From contig JBQJBP010000002.1 of assembly GCA_052078155.1 (NCBI GenBank), forward strand, positions 186,001 to 250,000: a stretch of 64,000 nt of DNA, written 5' to 3'. How positions within the stretch are numbered: the stretch's first letter is position 1; each line of letters begins with the position of its first letter. This DNA comes from CAXBMB01 sp052078155 (GTDB taxonomy: Bacteria > Pseudomonadota > Alphaproteobacteria > Kiloniellales > DSM-21159). The notes under the pieces were generated by a model that worked only from the letters and a program-made list of their open reading frames with translations, ran no database searches and was not told the origin of the DNA. Below are positions 27,716 through 35,925 of this stretch, piece by piece. Position numbers and translations under genes: made by a program.

Positions 27716-28633
27716 TCAGCCACCGGTCACTGAAACAATACGCCAGCCGCCTTCCAGGGATTCACAGGCGGTGTACCGGCGTTCCAGCGGATTGTCCGCA
27801 GTCCGGTGCAAGGCGATCAGTTGATCCCGGCAGCGCTGTTCAAAGCTGACTTCAGCCAGAACTTCCCCGGGGTTCACCTGGCTGCCCAGCAAATCAGCAG
27901 CCACCAGCCCCAGACGGCTGTGCTGCTGGCGGGGCAGTGGTTTCAGCAAACGGCCGTTGATGTAGCCAGCCAAACGGCCCCATTCCCCAACCAGATACCA
28001 GTTGCTTCCGGGAATGTGACCGACCAGATGAAACCGTCGGCCTTTCGGCCAGGACGACAGAATGGTGGCCTCCGCCTCAGGGGCCGCACGCAGGTTGGCC
28101 GCCCGGGCTGTCAGCCAGGTGTCATTCATCAGAACAAAAACAGGCGGATTGGCCACTTCTTCATGGCGGCGAATGACGGCATGGCGATCATGGAAACGGG
28201 TGTTTCCTGTGGTGATGCTGCCGCGCAGATCCGGCAATTCGTTGTCGGAAAACTGCACCTGCCGGTCTTCATCAGCGTTTTCCAGCGCTTCTTCTGACCA
28301 GCGTCGGATGCGCTCTTCGATCACAGAACTTTCGCTCTGGCGGTCAGACAGGCTGCAGCAGTAATCACTGTCAGGTTCTGCAATGGCCATTTGGCGCGGG
28401 TCCAGCACCGGCTCTTCTTTACCCAGCAAACCACAGGCAGACAGAAGCCCTGCGGCAAACAGCAGAACTGTTATCCGGGCGAACTGTCGCAAGCCAGCGA
28501 GGGGATATGTCCAAGCATCAGAAAGCCGGGAGCGGGAAATATCCCCCCGGCGCTGGTCTGATGTTTGCGGACTGAAAACAGGGCCATAGGGAGCGAACAT
28601 CCGGCTCCACAGATTTTGAAACAGTACTGACAT
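27716..28633 (-). CDS. SH3-domain protein, membrane-anchored or lipoprotein-like
   Basis: 305 residues from ATG 28633, chosen because GAGG lies at ideal distance; an in-frame ATG at 28699 also exists. A hydrophobic segment ending in a lipobox-like LLSAC follows about 65 N-terminal residues, which is unusually long for a lipoprotein leader. A TTG nearer to the segment could be the real start. An SH3-type domain covers about 170-235 (ANLRAAPEAEATILSSWPKG, WYLVGEWGRLAGYINGRLL). SH3 domains often bind cell-wall peptides. The C-terminal part is unassigned. Confidence 0.7.
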   Translation of the reverse strand: MSVLFQNLWSRMFAPYGPVFSPQTSDQRRGDISRSRLSDAWTYPLAGLRQFARITVLLFAAGLLSACGLLGKEEPVLDPRQMAIAEPDSDYCCSLSDRQSESSVIEERIRRWSEEALENADEDRQVQFSDNELPDLRGSITTGNTRFHDRHAVIRRHEEVANPPVFVLMNDTWLTARAANLRAAPEAEATILSSWPKGRRFHLVGHIPGSNWYLVGEWGRLAGYINGRLLKPLPRQQHSRLGLVAADLLGSQVNPGEVLAEVSFEQRCRDQLIALHRTADNPLERRYTACESLEGGWRIVSVTGG

Positions 28634-29244
28634 GGCAAACCCTCGAAGCCCGACACGGTGGTCGGATATCTTCTTCATGTCGTGAAACATAAAGAGCATT
28701 CGTAAGGGGTGTCTTAATAAGAAGTACCTTTTCTTTTGATTTCAACAACTAAAACCATAAAATTTGACCCAATTGTTTATAGAAACCTAATAACTGCTCA
28801 ATAGTTGATTAATTTACATATGCCCAAGAACAAAAAACCGGAAATCCCTTCTTCCGCCTTGGGGAACTGCTGAAAGGCCCGAAGCCAGACCCCGGGACCT
28901 GACCTTGGTTTGTTTAAGATAAAAAGGACGCGGAAAGGGAGGTGATGTTGTCTTGTGGCGCAACGGAAACCATCCCGGAAAGACAGCTTCATTGTTTTCA
29001 CCTAACCATGGTACGAACCAAGTCAGGCCTGACTGACAGAGCTTAGCGAGACTGTTTCTGATTGCTTGATACCTTTGTTCTGTTTGTCAGAGTGATGTCA
29101 GGCCGGATCTTTTTCGGCGGTTTTGGCCGTTCGACTACAGGACCGTGTATTACTTCAGCCTGCACAAGTCACCGCCTGAGCCATTTGCCAGCAGCCGGGC
29201 ATTACCTGTTTTTTTGTTGATTGTTTTTATTGGGGAGCGAAGAG
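28634..29244. other. AT-richer divergent intergenic region, 611 bp
   Basis: Separates the SH3 protein and the RTX protein. It is clearly richer in A and T than its surroundings around 28700-28830, typical of regulated promoters of exported-protein genes. No gene is seen. Confidence 0.5.
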
Positions 29245-30690
29245 GTGACCAGAGACCTCTCAGAGATTGATAACTTCATCTACCAACTGCAAGACGCCGA
29301 CCCTGACGCCATAGGCCAGACCAACACAGATCTGGTGATCGTCGATTATTCACGCGACGGAGATGATGCGTCCGCCTACAGCGCGCAGGACGTTGAGAGC
29401 ATGCAGTTGCGTGACCAGGGATCGGACCGGGTTGTTCTGTCCTATCTCTCCATTGGAGAAGCTGAAGATTACCGCTTCTACTGGCAAAAGAGCTGGAACA
29501 ACTCTCCTCCGTCATGGCTGGATGAAGAAAATCCGGACTGGCCCGGAAACTACAAAGTCGAATACTGGCAAAGCGGCTGGCAGAACATCATCTTCGGCAA
29601 CGAAGATGCTTATCTGGACAAGATCATCGCTGCCGGCTTTGACGGCGTCTATCTCGATATCATCGATGCCTTTGAGTATTACGAAAACAGCCGACCCACT
29701 GCCGCTCAGGACATGGCGGATTTTGTCAGCGAGCTGGCAACCTATGCCCGGGCCCTCAATCCCGACTTTGTCATCATCGGTCAAAATGGCGAAAGCCTGG
29801 TGACGAACCCGACCTACCTGAACGCCATCGACGGCGTTGCCAAGGAAGATCTCTATTACGGGCTGGAAGGCGACGGTCAGGTCAATGAGCAGGACGAAGT
29901 CGACTATGCCGACCAGTTCCTGCAGCAGGCTCAAAACGCTGGCAAACTGATCCTGAACGTAGAATATCTGACCAGCAACGGTGCCACCGACCGCGTGCTG
30001 GCCCTGGATGACGCCGCCGGTTATGTGCCGCTGATCACCGACAGGGAGCTGGATGAGTTAACTTTTGAACCCGCTCCTGCCGGCGAGGTTTTATCTGGCG
30101 ATGACGGCAACAACACCCTGCGCGGAGGCGGGGGCCAGGACAGCCTTTTCGGGCAAGGAGGCAACGACCAGCTGTTCGGGCAGGACTATCAGGATTTTCT
30201 ACAGGGCAACGCCGGGGATGACTATCTGCAAGGAAACCGGGGTGATGACACCCTGCGAGGGGGAGCAGATGACGATACTCTGCGCGGCGGGCAAGATGAT
30301 GACTTTGTCAAAGGGGACAAAGGATCAGATTTGGTGCAGGGAGACAAAGGATCAGATTTCGTTCGCGGCGGCAAAGAAACTGACACGCTGCGTGGTGGTC
30401 AGGGGAACGACAGTCTTTATGGCGATAAGGGCGACGACACGCTCTTCGGTGATAAGGGCGACGATGATCTCTATGGGGGATCTGAGGCCGACCTTTTTGT
30501 CTTCCGTAGCAGCGATGGTCACGATCGTATTCTGGACTTCAATGTAGATGAAGGAGACCGCCTGCTGTTGCGCGATGGGCAGGCCTTTTCCTCCAGTCAA
30601 AGTGCCGAGGGTGTTGTCTTAACGTTTGAAGACGGCAGTTCATTGCTTCTTGCAGGCCAGGATAGCTTTTCAACTGATTGGTTAGCTTAA
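29245..30690 (+). CDS. RTX-repeat protein with TM1410/polygalactosaminidase-like glycosidase domain
   Basis: 481 residues from GTG 29245, with GGGGAG seven bases upstream; a TTG at 29221 is an alternative. There is no signal peptide. The N-terminal 270 residues look like the MJ1477/TM1410 family of putative endo-alpha-1,4-polygalactosaminidases: DLVIVDYSRDG, VVLSYLSIGEAEDYRFYW, then GFDGVYLDIIDAFEYY with likely acidic catalytic residues. Residues about 275-425 carry about 14 Asp/Gly-rich RTX nonapeptides (such as GDDTLRGGADDDTL) that bind calcium, followed by the acidic C-terminal tail typical of type I secretion substrates. No secretion ABC genes are in the window. It probably degrades an extracellular polysaccharide. 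Confidence 0.85.
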   Translation: MTRDLSEIDNFIYQLQDADPDAIGQTNTDLVIVDYSRDGDDASAYSAQDVESMQLRDQGSDRVVLSYLSIGEAEDYRFYWQKSWNNSPPSWLDEENPDWPGNYKVEYWQSGWQNIIFGNEDAYLDKIIAAGFDGVYLDIIDAFEYYENSRPTAAQDMADFVSELATYARALNPDFVIIGQNGESLVTNPTYLNAIDGVAKEDLYYGLEGDGQVNEQDEVDYADQFLQQAQNAGKLILNVEYLTSNGATDRVLALDDAAGYVPLITDRELDELTFEPAPAGEVLSGDDGNNTLRGGGGQDSLFGQGGNDQLFGQDYQDFLQGNAGDDYLQGNRGDDTLRGGADDDTLRGGQDDDFVKGDKGSDLVQGDKGSDFVRGGKETDTLRGGQGNDSLYGDKGDDTLFGDKGDDDLYGGSEADLFVFRSSDGHDRILDFNVDEGDRLLLRDGQAFSSSQSAEGVVLTFEDGSSLLLAGQDSFSTDWLA

Positions 30691-30721
30691 GGTCCTCTGG
30701 TGCCTCACGCAAAAAAGGCTA

Positions 30722-30755
30722 CAGCTATTGCGAGTCCTTTGACTCGCGATAGCTG
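30722..30755 (+). terminator. Hairpin terminator downstream of RTX gene
   Basis: CAGCTATTGCGAGTC pairs with GACTCGCGATAGCTG (one mismatch) around CTTT, followed by CAGGATTTTCC. The stem is strong but the T-tract is short. It lies 32 bp after the stop codon. Confidence 0.7.
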
Positions 30756-31328
30756 CAGGATTTTCCTGGAAATCTTTCACCCGTTTTTTTGCTGACGGCG
30801 CCTGGCGTCAGTCACCGGCCTATTGGTGAAAGTTAAAGACATTAGGACAATTTCCCTTTCGTTTGCGGTGCATTTTCAGAAAATACGTTCCAAATGCGCA
30901 ACGATTAATTCTCCATAACATGGCAATTCGTTAAGAACATGATTGCATACTAATAGGGGAATCCAATCCCTCAAAATTCGTGAATCCGGAACAGTCAAAG
31001 ACGAGTTCGCTGGCGGTTCAGATCACCTGAAAAGCGGTTTGCTTTCACCTGACCAGGCTTTGGCCAGCCTATCAGCTTACCAACAATCGAATAGTAACAA
31101 ATGGTTACAGGGTCATCCCCCTATGTTTCTACTCCCGGTTGGCGTGCGTGGCCACAAATTCTTTTCCAATATGAAACAGAACCAGGCGAGTCAAAACGCC
31201 TCCTTGCGATTCAATCTTCAAGTGTAAAACATGAATTGGAGAAGTTGAGACAAAGGTTAACACTATTGTTTAGAATTTGTGACTCGCAACAGTTTTCCTT
31301 CTTCATCCCCACGCCGAATATAATAAAC

Positions 31329-31364
31329 ATCAAATTTGTGATTAATCTTTTTTTAACTTTAATA
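31329..31364 (+). promoter_or_regulatory. Candidate sigma70 promoter of rpfF-like gene overlapped by a palindrome
   Basis: TTGTGA (31336-31341) and TTAATA (31359-31364) are separated by exactly 17 bp. The inverted repeat ATCA-AATTTG-TGAT (31329-31342) overlaps the -35 hexamer. This predicts a start near 31371 and a leader of about 60 nt. Inferred, not measured. Confidence 0.5.
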
Positions 31365-31393
31365 CTTGGCTGCAAGATCGTTTCGGCGTTTAA

Positions 31394-31408
31394 TCAAATT
31401 CAATTTGA
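31394..31408. promoter_or_regulatory. Palindrome in rpfF-like 5' leader, candidate operator
   Basis: TCAAATT-C-AATTTGA is a perfect 15-bp palindrome centred 32 bp upstream of the start codon. It shares the TCAAATT half-site with the palindrome over the -35 box, suggesting one regulator with two sites. Confidence 0.5.
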
Positions 31409-31432
31409 GGCCTTTCTATGGGGAGAAAACCG

Positions 31433-32443
31433 ATGAGTGATCAGAAAGAAGAATTCTTGGATGACGTGCATAGCGATCCCAAGGGAACCTATATGTTTGC
31501 CGACAATCGCGCGCTGCCAATGGAAGGACGCGCCTCCCGGGCTCTGCTTCATTCCGGACCCAGTTTCAAACCAAAATTCCAGAATCAGGTCGATCACTGG
31601 ATTTCAGCAAGCCAAAGCTATCGTTCCGTAGATGTGCGACTGGATCGCAAGGCTTCCGCCCTTTGGGCCTACATGAATCCTCAGGACCGTCCCAGTGTCA
31701 CACGTCAACTAGCGGAAGAAAGTCGGCACCTGCAAAGCCGCGTTTCTGACCTGCTGGACGCCCAGGAAAGAGAGGGCGAAGACCCTTTGCGTTACGTGGT
31801 CTGGGCTTCTCGTTTAAATGGCATTTTCAACCTGGGTGGGGACCTGCCACTCTTTGCTTCATTGATCCGTGAACGGGACCGCCTGGGTCTGATGGACTAC
31901 GCCCTGGCCTGTGTCGATGTGGTGTACAACAATGCCGTGGCCTTGGATCTGCCCCTGCAAACTCTTTGCCTGGTACAGGGAGATGCCCTGGGCGGTGGCT
32001 TCGAAGCAGCCATCAGCGCCAATGTGGTGATCGCCGAACGCCAGTCAAAATTCGGCCTGCCGGAAGTGCTGTTTAACCTCTTCCCTGGCATGGGGGCGTA
32101 CAGCCTCATTGCCCGCCGGACCAACGCCATTACTGCCGAACGTCTGATTTTCTCCGGCAAAGTCTACAGCGCCGAAGAAATGTATGACATGGGGCTGGTG
32201 GATGTGCTCTGCGAAGAAGGAGAAGGGGTGGCTGCCGTTGACCAGTTCATCAAGCAGAACCAGCGCAATCAGGCGTCACGCTGTGCCATCTACAAAGCCC
32301 GTCAGATGCTCAACCCACTGACCCTGAAAGAAATGCAGGACATCACAGAAAGCTGGGTGGAAGCGGCCCTGAAACTGGAAGAATGCGACCTGAAACGCAT
32401 GGAACGGCTGGCCAAGGCTCAGAACCGCCGGGTGGCCAACTGA
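31433..32443 (+). CDS. rpfF: RpfF-type DSF synthase (crotonase family)
   Basis: 336 residues from ATG 31433, with GGGGAGA at proper spacing (the ATG at 31418 lies before that ribosome site). The crotonase core carries the RpfF-specific features: FNLGGDLPLF (132-141) as oxyanion-hole segment, GDALGGGFEAA with E191, and GLPEVLFNLFPGMGAYS with E211. E191 and E211 are 20 residues apart, as are the two catalytic glutamates of Xanthomonas RpfF (E141/E161). RpfF makes cis-2-unsaturated fatty-acid signals (DSF family) from 3-hydroxyacyl-ACP. No RpfC/RpfG/RpfR receptor is in the window. The long N-terminus (about 1-65) is also RpfF-like. Confidence 0.88.
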   Translation: MSDQKEEFLDDVHSDPKGTYMFADNRALPMEGRASRALLHSGPSFKPKFQNQVDHWISASQSYRSVDVRLDRKASALWAYMNPQDRPSVTRQLAEESRHLQSRVSDLLDAQEREGEDPLRYVVWASRLNGIFNLGGDLPLFASLIRERDRLGLMDYALACVDVVYNNAVALDLPLQTLCLVQGDALGGGFEAAISANVVIAERQSKFGLPEVLFNLFPGMGAYSLIARRTNAITAERLIFSGKVYSAEEMYDMGLVDVLCEEGEGVAAVDQFIKQNQRNQASRCAIYKARQMLNPLTLKEMQDITESWVEAALKLEECDLKRMERLAKAQNRRVAN

Positions 32444-32490
32444 GCTGGAAGTCGACCGGATAGCAAACTGCCCACGCTGCGCTCCAAAAT

Positions 32491-32516
32491 GCCTGCACAT
32501 GTAAGGCCGTGCAGGC
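32491..32516 (+). terminator. Hairpin downstream of rpfF-like gene
   Basis: GCCTGCAC and GTGCAGGC form a perfect 8-bp stem with a 10-nt loop, 47 bp after the stop codon. There is no T-tract, so it is only a possible terminator. Confidence 0.45.
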
Positions 32517-32689
32517 AAGACCCGGCAGGCCTATCTGCGTCAGTCTGCTGAAGACTGCGAAAACCGATGGCCCCTGTCGCCTGAGATCCTGTTCTCCCCA
32601 AATCACAGATCTCAGCGGCCGGGGAACGTTGGCATCGCAATCTCCAAGTTCGGATTGTCTGTTTGGCGCTGCAGTGGCCTCAACTGTCA

Positions 32690-32780
32690 GCCCCCTACCC
32701 AACATCCGGACCCTACATCTGGCCCCTCAAGATCAGGCCCCATAACACCAGGTCTCTCAACGCCAGGCCATGGGCCCTGC
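32690..32780. repeat. Irregular 15-bp tandem repeat array
   Basis: Regular 15-bp units start at 32721, 32736, 32751 and 32766 (GGCCCCTCAAGATCA, GGCCCCATAACACCA, GGTCTCTCAACGCCA and a decayed unit), with two more decayed units before them. The minus strand reads LALRD-LVLWG-LILRG, reminiscent of pentapeptide repeats, and then stops. It differs in consensus from the array at 3087-3176 but shares its period. Confidence 0.6.
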
Positions 32781-32851
32781 CTGCCTGAGGAAAAGAAGCG
32801 CCCGGTTCAGGGATCGTTACGATGTCAGTCCGTCCAAACCGACGGGGCCCT

Positions 32852-33571
32852 CTAGGATCGGGGCAGTCGTCGAAAGCGCAGGAACTTGGGTACCCCTGCC
32901 AGCTGTTTGGCTTCATAGCGGGTTTGTGGCCAGTCTTCGGGCCGATACCGCCAGTCGTTGGGGCCTTCAGCCAGCCATTCAAAGTCCGGATGATCCATGA
33001 TCAGACGCAGCGACCAGCGCAGATAGATCATGTTGTCGGTACCCAGGCGGAATTCCGATCCGTCTTTCAGCACACGGGCCAGTTCATCCAGAGTCTCCTT
33101 CTGGACAAAACGCCGGTTGGCATGCCGGTTCTTGGGCCAGGGGTCCGGAAAGAGCAGGAAGGCCCGTGACAGACTGTCGTCCGGAATGCGAAACAGCAGC
33201 TCCCGGGCATCATTCTGCAGAATTCGGACATTGCCCAACTTGTCCTGATGAACAGAACGCAGCAGCGTGGCAATCCCGTTGATGAAGATCTCAGCCCCGA
33301 TGATCCCGGCCTGAGGATGGGCCTTGGCCTGCCAGGCCAGATGCTCCCCTCCGCCGAAGCCGATTTCATACCAGTACTCGCTGGGGGCCTCCCCCTCTCC
33401 CACCACAGAGGTGGCAAAGAGTGCCTCCAGATCCAGAAACTCATCCGGCTTGGGAATCTCTACGGAGATTTTGGGCAGCAGCTCTTCCACCAGAGTCTGC
33501 AGGCCCGCGCGCAACGGCCGCCCTTTACGGCGGCCGTGCAGCTTGATCATCTTTGCTTTTTCAGCGCCCAT
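32852..33571 (-). CDS. trmB: tRNA (guanine-N7-)-methyltransferase
   Basis: Makes m7G46 in tRNA using S-adenosylmethionine. 239 residues from ATG 33571, chosen because AAGG lies about 11 bases upstream; a GTG at 33583 has its purine tract touching the start. Motifs: LHGRRKGRPLR at the N-terminus, SAM-binding EIGFGGGEHL, GAEIF, and the signature FLLFPDPWPKNRHANRR. It follows metK by 18 bp, so it is co-transcribed with the gene that makes its cofactor, a conserved alphaproteobacterial arrangement. Confidence 0.96.
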   Translation of the reverse strand: MGAEKAKMIKLHGRRKGRPLRAGLQTLVEELLPKISVEIPKPDEFLDLEALFATSVVGEGEAPSEYWYEIGFGGGEHLAWQAKAHPQAGIIGAEIFINGIATLLRSVHQDKLGNVRILQNDARELLFRIPDDSLSRAFLLFPDPWPKNRHANRRFVQKETLDELARVLKDGSEFRLGTDNMIYLRWSLRLIMDHPDFEWLAEGPNDWRYRPEDWPQTRYEAKQLAGVPKFLRFRRLPRS

Positions 33572-33589
33572 GATGGCGCACACCTTACA

Positions 33590-34777
33590 TCAAAGTGAAA
33601 AGGCAGACTTCAGGTCATCGACCAGAGTCAGGGCTTCCCAGGAGAACCCGCCATCGCCTTCAGCCGGGCGGCCAAAGTGGCCATAAGCAGCCGTCCGGGC
33701 ATAGATCGGCCGGTTCAGGCTCAAATGCTGACGGATACCGCGCGGAGACAGATCCATGGCTTCCCGCAGAACAGCCGGCAGCTTGGACAGGTCAGTTGCT
33801 TCAGTTCCGGCCGTATCAATGTAAAGGCTCAGAGGCTTGGAAACGCCAATGGCATAGGACAGCTGGATGGTGCATTTTTCTGCCAACCCGGCAGCCACCA
33901 CGTTCTTTGCCAGGTAGCGCGCGGCATAGGCCGCAGAGCGGTCCACCTTGGTCGGGTCCTTACCGGAGAAAGCTCCGCCACCGTGAGGTGCGGCGCCCCC
34001 GTAGGTGTCGACAATGATCTTGCGACCGGTCAGCCCGGCGTCCCCGTCTGGACCACCCACAACAAAGCGGCCGGTCGGGTTTACATAGAATTCTTCTTCC
34101 GGGCACATCCAGCCTTCCGGCAGGCAATTCACCACGTGGGTACGCACGATCTCCCGGATTTCTTCCTGACTGGCCGCTTCACCATGCTGGGTGGAGACCA
34201 CCACTGAGGTGGCCCCAACCGGCTTGCCGTTTTCGTACTGCAGCGTCACCTGGCTTTTGGAATCAGGCCCCAGCAGAGGTTCTGCGCCGGAATGCCGGGC
34301 TTCTGCCAGAGATTTCAGGATGTTGTGCGAGAAGCTGATGGGGGCCGGCATGAGGTGTTCGGTCTCATTGCAGGCATAGCCGAACATGATGCCCTGGTCA
34401 CCAGCGCCTTCGTCTTTGTTACCGGCAGCGTCCACACCCTGGGCAATGTCGCTGGACTGGCCATGCACATGGTTGTGCACCTCCATGTCGCGCCAGTGGA
34501 ACCCATCCTGCTCATAGCCGATATCTTTTACGGCAGCACGGGCGATTTCTTCCATCTTACCAATGATGCTTTCGGGGCCCCGGACCTCCCCTGCCAACAC
34601 AACGCGGTTGGTGGTAGCCAGTGTTTCAACAGCAACGCGCGCTTCTGGCTCCTCTGTCAAATAGCTGTCGACGACGGCGTCTGAAATGCGATCACAAACC
34701 TTATCGGGATGTCCTTCAGAAACAGATTCACTGGTGAACAAGTAGCTACCGTTTTTCAACGTGTTGTCCTCTTTCAA
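33590..34777 (-). CDS. metK: S-adenosylmethionine synthase
   Basis: Makes SAM from methionine and ATP. The 395-residue length is typical. Motifs: FTSESVSEGHPDKVCDRISD (N-terminal ATP site), GDQGIMFGYA, and the glycine- and lysine-rich loop GGGAFSGKDPTKVDRSAAY. The start has a GAGGAC purine tract upstream. It heads the metK-trmB unit and follows an XRE-type regulator gene, a conserved order. The 254-bp leader contains two hairpins described separately. Confidence 0.98.
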   Translation of the reverse strand: MKEDNTLKNGSYLFTSESVSEGHPDKVCDRISDAVVDSYLTEEPEARVAVETLATTNRVVLAGEVRGPESIIGKMEEIARAAVKDIGYEQDGFHWRDMEVHNHVHGQSSDIAQGVDAAGNKDEGAGDQGIMFGYACNETEHLMPAPISFSHNILKSLAEARHSGAEPLLGPDSKSQVTLQYENGKPVGATSVVVSTQHGEAASQEEIREIVRTHVVNCLPEGWMCPEEEFYVNPTGRFVVGGPDGDAGLTGRKIIVDTYGGAAPHGGGAFSGKDPTKVDRSAAYAARYLAKNVVAAGLAEKCTIQLSYAIGVSKPLSLYIDTAGTEATDLSKLPAVLREAMDLSPRGIRQHLSLNRPIYARTAAYGHFGRPAEGDGGFSWEALTLVDDLKSAFSL

Positions 34778-34838
34778 GTAAAAGCACCCCGCTGGCCGAC
34801 CTCTCTATAAGAAGGGCCAGAAAGATTCGGGAAACTAA

Positions 34839-34900
34839 CCTGAATGCTCCCATTCAGGATTTCGATTGGCTAATTTGCAGGCTCACCGCCGTTGCTGCAA
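34839..34900 (-). promoter_or_regulatory. Two hairpins in the metK leader
   Basis: A perfect 8-bp stem (CCTGAATG/CATTCAGG, 34839-34858) and a 6-bp stem (TTGCAG/CTGCAA, 34875-34900) lie 60-125 bp upstream of metK. I compared them from memory with SAM-I, SAM-II and SAH riboswitch cores and saw no match. They may be a terminator of the upstream regulator gene or a leader element. Confidence 0.4.
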
Positions 34901-35031
34901 GGGCTCTTTCCATCAAAGCGTCAAAGAGTGCGCTTTTACGTAATCAAAAGTCGCAATCTGCAGCCAGGATAACCAAAACCAGCAGAAAAAACGGGTTTAC
35001 TGACATTACCGCAGACAGGGGACACTGAAAT

Positions 35032-35481
35032 TCAGTCCCGGTCGGCGAGGGCCTTGGTCAGTTCAAACAGACGCTTACGGGTTTGTGGATCAGAGATCCG
35101 CAGATAAGCCTTTGCCAGCTCCAGAGTTTCGCGTTTGGCCAGGGGGTCAGGACCATGCAGATATGGTTCCCGTTCCTCCGACAGATCGAGCAGCTGTCGG
35201 GGCGACTGTGCCGCAACGTCCTCTGTCATTTCCGCAAAGAAGTAATTGATGTCTGTATCCAGCACACGGGCAATATCATAGAGGCGGCTGGCTCCAACCC
35301 GGTTGGCGCCCCGTTCGTACTTTTGAATTTGCTGAAAAGTCAGACCCAAGGCATCGCCCAGTTTTTCCTGGCTTAACCCCAAAAGGGTACGACGCTGACG
35401 CAGACGAGCGCCCACATGTACGTCGACGGGGTTGGGTTTGCCATCGGCACGCCCGGAAGCTGTCTTACGGCTTGAGGCCAT
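35032..35481 (-). CDS. XRE-family helix-turn-helix regulator
   Basis: 149 residues. An HTH_3 domain spans about 20-78: VGARLRQRRTLLGLSQEKLG, then FQQIQKYERGANRVGASRL, and LARVL-like IARVLDTDINYFF. The C-terminal half is helical (LELAKAYLRISDPQTRKRLFEL). Close relatives are found upstream of metK in many alphaproteobacteria. Its targets are not established here; autoregulation or metK control is possible. It is separated from metK by the 254-bp leader region. Confidence 0.92.
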   Translation of the reverse strand: MASSRKTASGRADGKPNPVDVHVGARLRQRRTLLGLSQEKLGDALGLTFQQIQKYERGANRVGASRLYDIARVLDTDINYFFAEMTEDVAAQSPRQLLDLSEEREPYLHGPDPLAKRETLELAKAYLRISDPQTRKRLFELTKALADRD

Positions 35482-35925
35482 TCCGTTCCATCCAAATGAA
35501 TCAAATTCTAATAACTGCCGAACGAGCTGGATTGAGCAGGATCAGGCAGTGGCTATTCTTAATCACGCGAGAAGTCTGAAAAACTGCAGCAAAAAAACAG
35601 CCAATACCCCGGGGCAAAAGGGCCTGTCTGTCATTGGCACCCATTGGTCTTATCAGTCTTCTGTGAATAGCTATGACATACTTTCGTATGTCGTCAACAA
35701 AAAGCGACTCTCTACCCGAGATAGAGAAGCAGATTTGCCACTGGGTATTCAATTGCAGGTATTTAGCAGAAATGCACCGGAGTTCACCAAGCTGTCTTGT
35801 CAGGTGGTCAACACAAACTCCGGCAAAACACTACCTACTGATGTATGTCCCAGACCTCTTCTCCCGAGACACCTGACCACCCGAGAGTGGATCAAGGTGC
35901 CTGGTCCGGGAGGAGCGGGCAAAAA
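35482..35925. other. Intergenic region lnt to XRE regulator, 444 bp
   Basis: No gene is seen. A perfect inverted repeat, GACATAC-TTTC-GTATGTC at 35675-35692, lies about 195 bp upstream of the XRE regulator gene and could be its operator or a terminator of lnt. Confidence 0.45.
35675..35692. promoter_or_regulatory. Inverted repeat upstream of XRE regulator
   Basis: GACATAC and GTATGTC are exact reverse complements around TTTC. The position between lnt and the XRE gene suggests an operator. Inference only. Confidence 0.35.

Larger units (their letters stand above)
30691..31432. other. Intergenic region RTX gene to rpfF-like gene, 742 bp
   Basis: Contains the RTX-gene terminator (30722-30755) and, near its right end, an AT-rich promoter region of the DSF-synthase gene with two palindromes. 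The middle (about 30800-31250) holds no convincing gene. Confidence 0.55.
32444..32851. other. Convergent intergenic region rpfF-trmB, 408 bp
   Basis: Contains a hairpin (32491-32516) downstream of the rpfF-like gene and an irregular 15-bp repeat array (32690-32780). No gene is seen. Confidence 0.6.

Noticed and set aside
34778..35031. SAM riboswitch upstream of metK
   Set aside because: Two hairpins are real, but the conserved core bases of SAM-I, SAM-II and SAH types that I know are not visible.
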